Of a stretch of 64,000 bases of DNA, positions 56,501 through 64,000 are shown in pieces. Within the stretch, counting starts at the first letter, position 1. Every line of letters begins with the position of its first letter. The notes below the pieces were generated by a model. It ran no database searches, was not told the origin of the DNA, and saw only the letters and a list, made by a program, of their open reading frames with translations. Source of the stretch: Bacillota bacterium (GTDB lineage Bacteria > Bacillota > Clostridia > Acetivibrionales > DTU013); assembly GCA_023399355.1 (NCBI GenBank), contig JAEWQC010000006.1:1-64000 (forward strand), written 5' to 3'. The translations under genes and the position numbers were made by a program.

Positions 56501-56776
56501 AGATCAAGTGTTAAGTGATTTTAATTCAGGTAGTTATACTTGAAAAAAGATATTGTATGGGACTTGGCTTCAAATGACGAATTGATTTTATGACAAATTG
56601 AGAAGTATATATTTGACAGAATTACACTTATAACTCTTTACACAGGTGAATATTTCAGATAGAATAAATGCGAACAAATGTTTGGCACAGAGAAAAAAAT
56701 GAAACAATCACAAATTGTGACCGTTAGGTATTTGGATATAGATCATCAATAAATCAAAGCGGAGGAAATAAACCTT

Positions 56777-57128
56777 ATGGCAAAGAAAAAGAATAACGAA
56801 ATCACCATCCGTTCCAGTGCAGCAGAATACTTGACATACGTTGCAGCGACAGGAGATGATCCTCAAAGCTTTGAAATGCACTATAAGGACGAAAACATCT
56901 GGCTTACGCAGAAAATGCTAGCAACACTATACAATGTAGAGGTTCATACTATAAACGAGCATATTTCTAAGATTTATACGGATAGTGAACTTGTACAGGA
57001 AGCAACTATTCGGAATAATTGCTAAAGCTCATGCTGAAAGTGAGTTTGAGAAGTATCGCATTATCCAGGACAGGCTGTTTCAATCTGACTTTGATAAATT
57101 AATTGAGGGCATAAGGAATGAAGAATAA
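56777..57128 (+). pseudogene. rhuM: rhuM-family gene with internal deletion
   Basis: The N-terminal 80 codons read as RhuM-like DNA-binding protein: ENIWLTQKMLATLYNVEVHT, then INEHISKIYTDSEL. The frame then breaks near 57000-57025, and in another frame KAHAESEFEKYRIIQDRLFQ followed by SDFDKLIEGI matches the C-terminus of the same family and stops at 57128. The central ~200 codons are missing. It has a good AGCGGAGG site, so decay was by internal deletion. Confidence 0.72.
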
Positions 57129-57139
57129 CATTTAAAGGC

Positions 57140-57424
57140 GTGGCAGCGGCAAAGTAAAGTACCGAGAAAACGGCAAGTAAAGTGAGGAAATCCGGCAATG
57201 AAATGTCAGAGATTTCGGCAATGGAAGTGAGGATTTAGCCGAAACAGAACCCAATTGGTGATAGGATTTTTGTATCTTACCTCAAAAGGGGGACAAATGA
57301 TTGGGGGATTTCGAAATGTATTCAAAGATTCAGCAAGAAAAGGAACAGGGCTTTTCCCGAGAAACAGCAGCACGTCATCTGCCCTGTCTCCAATCGTCCC
57401 TTGTCTCCCCTGGCTCCAGAAAAT
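57140..57424 (+). mobile_element. Left end and 5' stub of an IS21-like element
   Basis: Four CGGCAA-beginning repeats start at 57147, 57171, 57193 and 57216 (spacing 24, 22, 23), each followed by a variant of AAGTGAGGA, as multiple end repeats of IS21-type elements do. An ATG at 57316 follows, with a short frame MYSKIQQEKEQGFSRETAAR that resembles the IstA helix-turn-helix N-terminus and soon stops. No istB or other end is present. Confidence 0.45.
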
Positions 57425-58020
57425 AGGAGAATAATGAAAATTGTCGAAACATGTCGAGTTATAAGATATATGGCATATAAGTAAACCATTGACATTTGAC
57501 TTGGCGAAGATTATAATATAAATCATCACATATTTTCCAATAATATGATGGTTTATGCACAAAAATGAAAGAAAAGTCTAGTAATCGTTTAAAAGCCAGA
57601 TTAAGTGGAAACTCTCATAAAGAAGCTAAAAGAGCAGGATAGATGATGTTTCGATATATTGGTGGATTGATGAGAACATATAGCAATTATTGTGTATCTC
57701 ATTTTTTGAAGGAAAGAAATTACTCAAAAAAATTGTTATATAGTAAAAGTACTTATCGGCGGTTAATCTCTGGCGGGTCACGTTAATCGCTGATAAGTAT
57801 TATATGATAAAAAATCGATTCAACCTACTATTTAGAATATGTCAGATGACGAAGATTTGTCGTTGGCTGATTTCAAGTACTTATTGGAAGTTGGGTGGCG
57901 GGTCGCTTGATGGAAGATAAGGATTATACAGAGGTTAACCGCTAGTGTGCCAATTGGAAAAGTATGGCAGATAAAAGGGCGGAGCTGTATCTTGGCAGCA
58001 TAGGCAGTGGAGGGGAACCA
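57425..58020. other. AT-rich gap with two related hairpins before loaP
   Basis: No coding sequence is convincing here. It holds two similar potential hairpins. The first, 57751-57798, has ACTTATCGGCGGTTAA pairing (14 of 16) with TTAATCGCTGATAAGT. The second, 57879-57921, has CTTAT pairing with ATAAG. Both begin AGTACTTAT, carry GGCGGGTC in the middle and end GATAAGxATTATA. They lie 128 bases apart just upstream of loaP. Confidence 0.55.
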
Positions 58021-58569
58021 ATGTCTTTCTGGTATATATTTTGGGTCTTGACGGGTCATGAGAGAAAAATTGAAAACAGGATACAGAGTCAGTTGTGTAA
58101 TGAGGACATCGTACCTTTTATTCCCATGAGGGAAGTACTTTTTAAAAGAGCCGGTAAGGTGAAGAAAGAACTTAATATTGCGTTTCCGGGATACTTGTTT
58201 ATCGAATCAGATTTGGAAAGCGTAGAGTTTTTACAACGCACACATCATTTTGTGAGAATATCAAAGGACATCATCGGGATCTTAAAATACAGTAATTCAA
58301 ATGAGATTGCTGTCAGAGAAGAAGAGCGTGCAGCATTCTTGAGCTTATGTAATGTTAATCATTGTGTTGAGTCCTCAATGGGCTTTATTGAAGGAGATAA
58401 GTTTTACATTGAAAGCGGTCCTTTGGTTGGTATGGAAAACATTATAAAGGAGATTAACAGAAAAAAGATGGAAGCTTCTTTTGATATGGAGTTTCTGGGC
58501 GGAACAAGGCGGTTCACCGTAGGGCTTGAGTTATTGAGAAAAATAGAAATGGACAGTTCGATAATATAG
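58021..58569 (+). CDS. loaP: LoaP-type NusG paralogue, antiterminator of a biosynthetic operon
   Basis: 182 residues from ATG 58021 after GGAGGGG; the ATG at 57964 is in frame but without a site. The NGN domain (FWYIFWVLTGHERKIENRIQ ... IAFPGYLFIESDL) and a C-terminal KOW domain (GFIEGDKFYIESGPLVGMEN) are both present. Length and divergence suit the LoaP subgroup rather than housekeeping NusG. LoaP proteins suppress terminators in long polyketide or polysaccharide operons after reading an RNA hairpin in the leader. The following 293-base structured gap and biosynthetic genes fit. Confidence 0.9.
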   Translation: MSFWYIFWVLTGHERKIENRIQSQLCNEDIVPFIPMREVLFKRAGKVKKELNIAFPGYLFIESDLESVEFLQRTHHFVRISKDIIGILKYSNSNEIAVREEERAAFLSLCNVNHCVESSMGFIEGDKFYIESGPLVGMENIIKEINRKKMEASFDMEFLGGTRRFTVGLELLRKIEMDSSII

Positions 58570-58862
58570 ATAGGTGCTTGATGTGGAGAGTGTGCAATTT
58601 GGTGATTTCACAGTATATATTATCAAAAATTAATGCAAATACAATTCTATGTCAATGTGAAATTCAAAATTTTAAATCTATCACACGAAAAACTTTGGAT
58701 ATATCGTGTGCAGCACCTATCAATCTACACACAAATTTACCATTAATGGTTGGCTTGAGTCATTCGCTGAGGGAAAAAGATATCAATTTTTTAATTTTAC
58801 ACTAAAGTAGCGATGTAAGAGTAATAATGGAGTTGTCGCGGGATGGCAGCACTGTGTAAAAG
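58567..58862 (+). promoter_or_regulatory. Structured leader between loaP and the adenylation gene
   Basis: TAGATAGGTGC (58567-58577) pairs with GCACCTATC (58713-58721) plus ATCTA. Immediately inside the 3' arm is a second hairpin, CACACGA (58682-58688) with TCGTGTG (58704-58710). A third, weaker stem GCGAT/GTCGC lies at 58810-58839. The first arm contains the loaP stop. This could be the RNA signal read by LoaP. No gene is convincing in it, though a 75-codon open frame exists. Confidence 0.55.
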
Positions 58863-60431
58863 GTGAGTGAGAATATTATGAAAAACACATATGAGATCAT
58901 TAATAACACGGAATATCCATATGATCATTCAAAAACAGTGATTGACTATTTTGATCAGCAAGCTATGGAACATCCGGAAAATAAAGCTTTATATTTTTTG
59001 AAGGATTATATGACATATGGTGCCTTCCGGCAAAAAGTAAATCAACTTGCTAATTATTTGATCAGCTTGAATTTAAAGAATGCAGTTATTGGTGTTTTAA
59101 TGGACAAATCATTTGATATGATGATCGCCATATACGGTATACTGAAATCAGGTAACATATATATGCCGATTTCTCAGGATTATCCGGATCAAAGAATTTT
59201 ATTTGTCTTAGAGGACAGTAATGCTGCCATCGTTATCGTAAACAAAGATTCCTGCATACAATTAAGTAACATAAAATCGAACGTAAATTATTTAGATATT
59301 GAATATGAAAAGATCCAGGTTCAAAGCAATGAATGCAAAGCTCGTTGCCTTCCAAATGATTTGGCATATATTATTTATACATCAGGTACTACCGGCAATC
59401 CAAAAGGTGTTATGGTAGCCCATCATTCTTTAATGAATCGCTTAAATTGGATGCAGCATACATACCGATTAACTGAAAATGATGTATTATTGCAAAAAAC
59501 GTCGATATCGTTTGATGTTTCTTTATGGGAATTATTTTGGTGGCCTATGGCAGGAGCAAGTTTGTGTCTGCTTGCAAAAGGGCTTGAAAAATTTCCAATG
59601 GCATTAACTGAAATAATAGAAAAGTTTTCAATCTCAGTCATTCATTTTTGCCCTTCTTTGCTTAATTCGTTTTTAAATTATGTTATTGAAAACAAGAAAG
59701 AAGAATCAGTTAAATCGATAAGGCAAGTTATTTGCAGTGGCGAAGAATTACTCAAGTCGCATGTGGAGAAATTCAAGACAAGCTTGTATTTCAATAATAA
59801 TACGCAGCTTGCAAATTTATATGGGCCGACTGAGGCGACTATCGATGTCACTTTTTATAACTGCGATTTTACATTTATTCCGAACAAAATACCTATTGGC
59901 AAGCCCATCCATAATACTAGGGTTTATGTCATCGGGGACAATGATAAATTGATGCCCATTGGTGAAGAAGGTGAATTGTGTCTTTCGGGAGTTTGCCTGG
60001 CAAAAGGATACATAAATAATAAGGAATTAACTGAAAAACAATTTGTCTTATCTGGCATTGTAAAAGATACGTATTATAAAACGGGTGATTTGGTTAAGCT
60101 ATTGCCTGATATGAATTTGGTATTTCTTGGAAGAATAGATGAACAAGTAAAAATCAGGGGTTACAGGATTGAACTTGGAGAAATAGAAACTATTTTGGGA
60201 AAATACAATGGAATTCATGAATGTTGTGTCATTCACAAAAAGGTTGATGATCTTAATTATTTAGTGGCATTTATAGTGGCAGATGAAAAATTGGACGAGA
60301 AAAGTTTGAGAGAATATGTACATCAATTTTTACCATACTATTGTGTTCCTAATAAGTATATTTATGTTGATAAACTGCCTGTGAATATGAGTGGAAAAGC
60401 TGATAAAAAGGCATTGCTCTCTATGATATAA
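58863..60431 (+). CDS. Stand-alone NRPS adenylation domain, predicted serine-activating
   Basis: 522 residues; start TTG/GTG-type at 58863 (GTGAGTGAG context) or ATG 58878. Core motifs: YIIYTSGTTGNPKGVM (A3), FDVSLWELFWWPMAGA (A4), NLYGPTEATIDVT (A5), GELCLSGVCLAKGY (A6), YYKTGDLV (A7), GRIDEQVKIRGYRIELGEIE (A8), and NMSGKADKKAL (A10). Reading the specificity positions by motif gives D-V-W-H-I-S-L-I-D-K, very close to published serine codes. No carrier or condensation domain is fused. It should load Ser on a separate carrier protein. The base composition is much AT-richer than the catabolic island. Confidence 0.9.
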   Translation: MSENIMKNTYEIINNTEYPYDHSKTVIDYFDQQAMEHPENKALYFLKDYMTYGAFRQKVNQLANYLISLNLKNAVIGVLMDKSFDMMIAIYGILKSGNIYMPISQDYPDQRILFVLEDSNAAIVIVNKDSCIQLSNIKSNVNYLDIEYEKIQVQSNECKARCLPNDLAYIIYTSGTTGNPKGVMVAHHSLMNRLNWMQHTYRLTENDVLLQKTSISFDVSLWELFWWPMAGASLCLLAKGLEKFPMALTEIIEKFSISVIHFCPSLLNSFLNYVIENKKEESVKSIRQVICSGEELLKSHVEKFKTSLYFNNNTQLANLYGPTEATIDVTFYNCDFTFIPNKIPIGKPIHNTRVYVIGDNDKLMPIGEEGELCLSGVCLAKGYINNKELTEKQFVLSGIVKDTYYKTGDLVKLLPDMNLVFLGRIDEQVKIRGYRIELGEIETILGKYNGIHECCVIHKKVDDLNYLVAFIVADEKLDEKSLREYVHQFLPYYCVPNKYIYVDKLPVNMSGKADKKALLSMI

Positions 60432-60458
60432 ACAGACTAATAAGTGCGGGGATGTTTC

Positions 60459-61406
60459 ATGAATATTTCTCTTGTTTACCCGGGAGTCGGGTCGCAATAT
60501 ACCGGCATGGGTAAAGCGCATTATGATCGGTTTAATATAGTCCGGGATACTTTTGATGAAGTGAGTGAGATTGCTAAAACCAATATAGCTACTATTTGTT
60601 TTGATAATGCTCGGAAAGAAGACTTAAATATTCTTGCAAATGCCCAAATATGCATATTCACATTAAGTATTGCTTATCATAGATTATTGAATTTATATTT
60701 ATCGATATCTCCCCGTTTTTGTTGCGGTTATAGTCTTGGAGAATATTCTGCTTTGTGCAGCTCAGGCGCGCTCAGTTTACATGACGCAGTAAAGCTAATA
60801 GAGTTGCGCTCAAAAATATTACAGAAGATAACAGATTTAAAAATTGGAAGTATGCTCTGGATCGTTGAACTAGATGTAAATATGACGGAACAAATTTGTA
60901 AAGACTTGCGTGATGACGGATATTACATATATGTTTCAGGATACAATTCGCAAAAACAAACTGCCGTTTCAGGAGATAATACCTCAATAAAAAAAGCGAT
61001 AGAGTTATTTGAGGAATTTGGTGCGTTGGTTATTCCTTTGGATTTATCGGGTCCATATCACTGTTCATTAATGCATGAAGCATTTGAATATATGAAAGAC
61101 GTAACAGAAAAATATACATTTAAAAAATTATCGGATCCGGTCATAGCCAATTGGAATGCGTGTTTATATAAGGATGGACAATACTCTCAATACCTGATGA
61201 ATCAATTGGTTCACCCCATATATTGGATGCAGACCATACAGAAGATATACAGCAGCAATCCGGATTTAATAATTGAGGTGGGACCTAAAGAAGTATTAAC
61301 ATATATTTCAAAAAAGAACTATGCAGACGTGCATGCTTTATCAATAGATAAAATAGAAAATTTTGAGAGAATATGTGATCTTTGTGAAAATAATTGTATG
61401 CATTAA
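60459..61406 (+). CDS. Discrete malonyl-type acyltransferase (FabD/trans-AT)
   Basis: 315 residues from ATG 60459; the in-frame GTG at 60444 is less well placed. The nucleophile is Ser92 in GYSLGEYSA (Tyr in place of the usual His before Ser), Arg117 (LIELRSKIL) is the carboxylate-binding residue of malonyl-type enzymes, and His201 in GPYHCSLM is catalytic. IYNSQKQTAVSGD-like and IEVGPKEVLT segments are typical. A separate AT beside a LoaP gene suggests a trans-AT polyketide or hybrid system. It overlaps the ETF beta gene by about 23 bases. Confidence 0.9.
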   Translation: MNISLVYPGVGSQYTGMGKAHYDRFNIVRDTFDEVSEIAKTNIATICFDNARKEDLNILANAQICIFTLSIAYHRLLNLYLSISPRFCCGYSLGEYSALCSSGALSLHDAVKLIELRSKILQKITDLKIGSMLWIVELDVNMTEQICKDLRDDGYYIYVSGYNSQKQTAVSGDNTSIKKAIELFEEFGALVIPLDLSGPYHCSLMHEAFEYMKDVTEKYTFKKLSDPVIANWNACLYKDGQYSQYLMNQLVHPIYWMQTIQKIYSSNPDLIIEVGPKEVLTYISKKNYADVHALSIDKIENFERICDLCENNCMH

Positions 61407-62124
61407 GGGAATTGCTGTTTCTAAAATTAGTAAAAATGATAGTGATGATGAGTACAAAGTAGGCACAAAAGATATGTATGCTTTGAAAACAGCATTGGCA
61501 TTAAAAGAAAGATATCCTTTAGTTATAGAAGTTATTTGTATGGCTCCTCACTCTTTATGTGATATTTTAAAAAGTCTATATATTTATGATATAAATAAGA
61601 TTTATTTAGCAGCGGATAGCTTGTTTGCCGGCGCTGATACGTTTGCCACATCATTTGTCCTGCATAAGATGATAGAGAAAATAGGAATGGCAGATATCAT
61701 ATTATGCGGCAAGTCCAGTGATGACAGCGGAACGGCGCAAATTGGTCCAAGTTTAGCTGAACGATTGAAATATGAGCTTATCAACAATATATCATCAATT
61801 GAAATCGATGGACATCATATTAAATGCGAAAGTAGTTCGGAAAAAATAAAATATATGATTGAAACAGAGCAATCAATAGTTGGCACAATTGATTGCCCAC
61901 CTATTGATAGCACATACCCATCGTTGAGAAATATTCTCGGACAAAAGAAAGATGTTACTATATTTAGTGCAAATGATTTAGGAATATCAATAAATCAGAT
62001 ACAATCAAAGACAAAAGTAGTAAAGTTATTTTCTTATGAAAAATCTGAAATCGGTGAGTTCATTACAGGAGATATTTCTGATATGGCAATAAAGTTTATT
62101 GATATTATTAAGTTATACAATTAA
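61384..62124 (+). CDS. etfB: Electron transfer flavoprotein beta subunit
   Basis: About 246 residues from GTG 61384 (MKIIVCIKGIAVSK), the start that matches the family; GTG 61375 and TTG 61363 are alternatives. Family marks are GTKDMYALKTALALKE, ILCGKSSDDSGTAQIGPSLAE (AMP-binding loop) and TYPSLRNILGQKK. It passes electrons from an acyl-CoA or acyl-carrier dehydrogenase as heterodimer with the next gene. Its presence implies such a dehydrogenase nearby, none of which is in the window. Confidence 0.88.
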   Translation: MKIIVCIKGIAVSKISKNDSDDEYKVGTKDMYALKTALALKERYPLVIEVICMAPHSLCDILKSLYIYDINKIYLAADSLFAGADTFATSFVLHKMIEKIGMADIILCGKSSDDSGTAQIGPSLAERLKYELINNISSIEIDGHHIKCESSSEKIKYMIETEQSIVGTIDCPPIDSTYPSLRNILGQKKDVTIFSANDLGISINQIQSKTKVVKLFSYEKSEIGEFITGDISDMAIKFIDIIKLYN

Positions 62125-62129
62125 CCGTT

Positions 62130-63113
62130 ATGCAGCAAGAAGTAAGCATGTCATTTAAGAATGCAAGGGTTTGGGTATTTGGAGAACATGCCGATGGTGT
62201 GTTGTCCGGCATTTCACATCAGCTTTTAGGCATTGCATGCAAGCTTGCAAAAAAAATAGAATCAAAAATTATTATTGTATTGGTTGAATCAAATGAGACA
62301 ATACATCGAGAGTGTATAGGTTATGGAGCAGACTATGTTATCAATGTATCTTCATATACCAATATTGATATTTTAGTTGACCTTGCTGACAAAATGCGGT
62401 TGATTGAAGAACCGGATATAGTTATATGCGGATCTACTGAATGGGGGATAAATCTTGCTCCAAGATTAGCTGTAAAATTAGGTGCAGGTTTGACGGCACA
62501 TTGTGTCAACCTTGAGATATGCAGTGAAACTGGTCGTTTATTACAGACGCGGCCTACATCCTTTAATAATTTATTTGCGACAATTATCTCCACAAGTAAA
62601 ATACAAATGGCGACTATAAAACCAAATCTGTTTTCTCCCAGTATTATTGATCAAAATAAAAAAGGACAGGTTATAGAATATCAGTCTTCGGAGTTTAAAA
62701 ATGGTTACACTCTGCAAAAAATTATCCAATGTATTGAAGAGAATGCTGCGGATACTAACAGAATCATAATAGGAGTTGGAAATGGTATAGTAGATTATCA
62801 GGCATTTAAACTGGTTGAGTCTTTCGCCAATCTTATTCATGCGCCTATCTATGGATCACGGGAAGCTGTTGCTAAAGGATTGGTCGGGTTTGATCGACAG
62901 ATTGGCATTACTGGTAAAACAATTAATCCGAAATTATATATTGCAATAGGGATATCCGGCTCGCATAACCATTTGCTCGGGATTTCAAAAACTACGAAAA
63001 TTGTTGCTATAAACACAGACATTGGATCAGAAATGATAAAAGCAGCCAATTATAAAATTATATCGGATGCAAAGGATTTTCTTAAATTGATCCTTCAAAA
63101 AATTGTCGTTTAA
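62130..63113 (+). CDS. etfA: Electron transfer flavoprotein alpha subunit
   Basis: About 327 residues; ATG 62130 is six bases after etfB, and ATG 62148 is an alternative start. The N-terminal part has VWVFGEHADGVLSGISHQLL. The C-terminal FAD domain shows VGNGIVDYQAFKLVES, GSREAVAKGLVGFDRQIG, TGKTINPKLYIAIGISG and SHNHLLGI. These are the standard FAD-binding residues, so the pair should be functional. There is no ferredoxin domain. Confidence 0.9.
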   Translation: MQQEVSMSFKNARVWVFGEHADGVLSGISHQLLGIACKLAKKIESKIIIVLVESNETIHRECIGYGADYVINVSSYTNIDILVDLADKMRLIEEPDIVICGSTEWGINLAPRLAVKLGAGLTAHCVNLEICSETGRLLQTRPTSFNNLFATIISTSKIQMATIKPNLFSPSIIDQNKKGQVIEYQSSEFKNGYTLQKIIQCIEENAADTNRIIIGVGNGIVDYQAFKLVESFANLIHAPIYGSREAVAKGLVGFDRQIGITGKTINPKLYIAIGISGSHNHLLGISKTTKIVAINTDIGSEMIKAANYKIISDAKDFLKLILQKIVV

Positions 63114-63151
63114 ATATAATAAAACAATACGAATAAAGAGTGATGAATAAC

Positions 63152-63994
63152 ATGGAATATAGTATTATCGAGATAGTACTGCGTTTTAATGGGAAATATT
63201 CACCAGGATATCAATATACTCCTGCTGAAAAAAACTCTTTACCGGTAATTTTACTTTGTCATGGAAATTATCAGGAAGGAAAGGATTCGAGAATTATACT
63301 GTCTATAGCAGAAAATTTAACTAAAAAGGGTTTTATTGTAGTGACATTTGATAACCTTTGTTATAATAAAGCATGGAAACCCGATGATGGTGAAATTCAC
63401 AGTTCTGAAGAAATTGATATGCGATGGGCGGCATTTGCTGCTATTACATATATCCGAAATAATTACATTGAAAAGAAAATAATTGTTATCGGACATTCTA
63501 TGGGGGCTTCAATTGCGCTATCAGTCAGTGCTTTGAGTGATTATATCAATGAAACTATTGCAATATCTCCAACAAGAATATCCGCATTTATTTTTGATGA
63601 TAATGAATTAAATGATTTTTGGATGCAAAATAAAGACATTATTGAAACAAAAATTGATAAAAACGTTACGCGTTCAATTCGTTTAGATATGATGGCGGAA
63701 AATTACATCCCCTTTTTAAATAAAAAGAGAACTCTATTTATCTGTGGATATAAAGAACGATATTATAATTATAAAAAATGGATTAAATCCCTGGCAGAGT
63801 CAATAGGAGAAAGTTGTGAATCAATAATCATTCCCAATGCAGATCATTATTTTGGAATAACTCCCGGCAATGAAAATCAGGAAGTTTTTAACAATTTTAT
63901 GAATAGTATATTTACATGGATAAATAAAAAATACGGAGAGATTAATATAAACCTGGTGAATGAACAAAAGACTGTGAATGAAACTTTGAAATGA
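63152..63994 (+). CDS. Alpha/beta hydrolase, possible thioesterase or tailoring enzyme
   Basis: About 280 residues; ATG 63152 suits the GAGTGATG site, with GTG 63140 and ATG 63143 as alternatives. LPVILLCHGNYQEGKDSR has the oxyanion HG, GHSMGAS is the nucleophile elbow, and a late PNADHYFGITPGN gives the catalytic His. It resembles dienelactone-hydrolase or serine-aminopeptidase types. Next to an AT and adenylation gene it may edit or release acyl chains. The stop lies six bases before the window end. Confidence 0.82.
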   Translation: MEYSIIEIVLRFNGKYSPGYQYTPAEKNSLPVILLCHGNYQEGKDSRIILSIAENLTKKGFIVVTFDNLCYNKAWKPDDGEIHSSEEIDMRWAAFAAITYIRNNYIEKKIIVIGHSMGASIALSVSALSDYINETIAISPTRISAFIFDDNELNDFWMQNKDIIETKIDKNVTRSIRLDMMAENYIPFLNKKRTLFICGYKERYYNYKKWIKSLAESIGESCESIIIPNADHYFGITPGNENQEVFNNFMNSIFTWINKKYGEININLVNEQKTVNETLK

Positions 63995-64000
63995 TATAAA

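Noticed and set aside
58578..58805. 75-codon open frame in the loaP leader as a gene
   Set aside because: No ribosome site, no recognisable domain, and the region is better explained as structured RNA.

Overview
The window reads as chromosome of an anaerobic Gram-positive Clostridia-type bacterium (Bacillota). The grounds are strong GGAGG ribosome binding sites with frequent GTG/TTG starts, butyrate kinase and thiolase fermentation genes, electron-transfer flavoproteins, S-layer-homology (SLH) anchoring, a LoaP-type NusG paralogue and a GEMM-I (c-di-GMP class I) riboswitch. No species is claimed. No tRNA, rRNA or CRISPR array was seen.

Region 1 (1-32.4 kb) is a long, mostly co-directional catabolic island. 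It opens with a partial AraC-type regulator facing the island. Then come three xylose-isomerase-like TIM-barrel proteins, a VOC protein, an NTF2-like protein and two Gfo/Idh/MocA oxidoreductases. A short inset carries TetR, holo-ACP synthase, an unusual ACP, a CocE-type hydrolase and a phosphotransacylase/butyrate kinase pair. It is followed by flavin and Fe-S redox genes (NuoG/GltD-like fusion, NuoF-tail ferredoxin, fumarate-reductase-like flavoprotein, FMN reductase) and an aldo/keto reductase. From 20 kb there is a recognisable C-glycoside deglycosidase set: small beta subunit (DUF6379 type), TIM-barrel alpha subunit and a DgpA-like 3-oxo-glucoside-forming dehydrogenase. It is followed by SDR, acetoacetyl-CoA synthetase, 3-hydroxyacyl-CoA-dehydrogenase-like, cyclase-family hydrolase, BKACE lyase and thiolase genes, a combination that fits reductive phloroglucinol degradation to acetyl-CoA. 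An OFA-type transporter and two tiny overlapping membrane ORFs close the block. Read together, the island could take a plant polyphenol (C-)glucoside, oxidise the sugar at C3, cleave the glycosidic bond, reduce and open the phloroglucinol-type ring and harvest acetyl-CoA.

Region 2 (32.4-55.8 kb) is a surface/signalling module. A c-di-GMP-I riboswitch followed by an intrinsic terminator precedes a 7TM hybrid kinase that carries two different histidine-kinase modules. Its response regulator has a SARP/BTAD-type output. After an SLH-gene relic and a structured repeat comes one 18.3-kb gene for a 6,088-residue secreted SLH protein with three RCC1-like propellers, about sixteen copies of an Ig-like repeat I cannot assign to a named family, Big_5/PKD/CARDB-type domains and three C-terminal SLH motifs.

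Region 3 (55.8-58.0 kb) is a graveyard: IS200-type tnpA relic, TPR-like relic, internally deleted rhuM, and the left end of an IS21-like element. Region 4 (58.0-64.0 kb) is visibly AT-richer and is the left end of a biosynthetic cluster: loaP, a structured leader, a stand-alone adenylation domain whose code reads as serine, a malonyl-type acyltransferase, an ETF beta/alpha pair and an alpha/beta hydrolase. It probably continues past the right edge.
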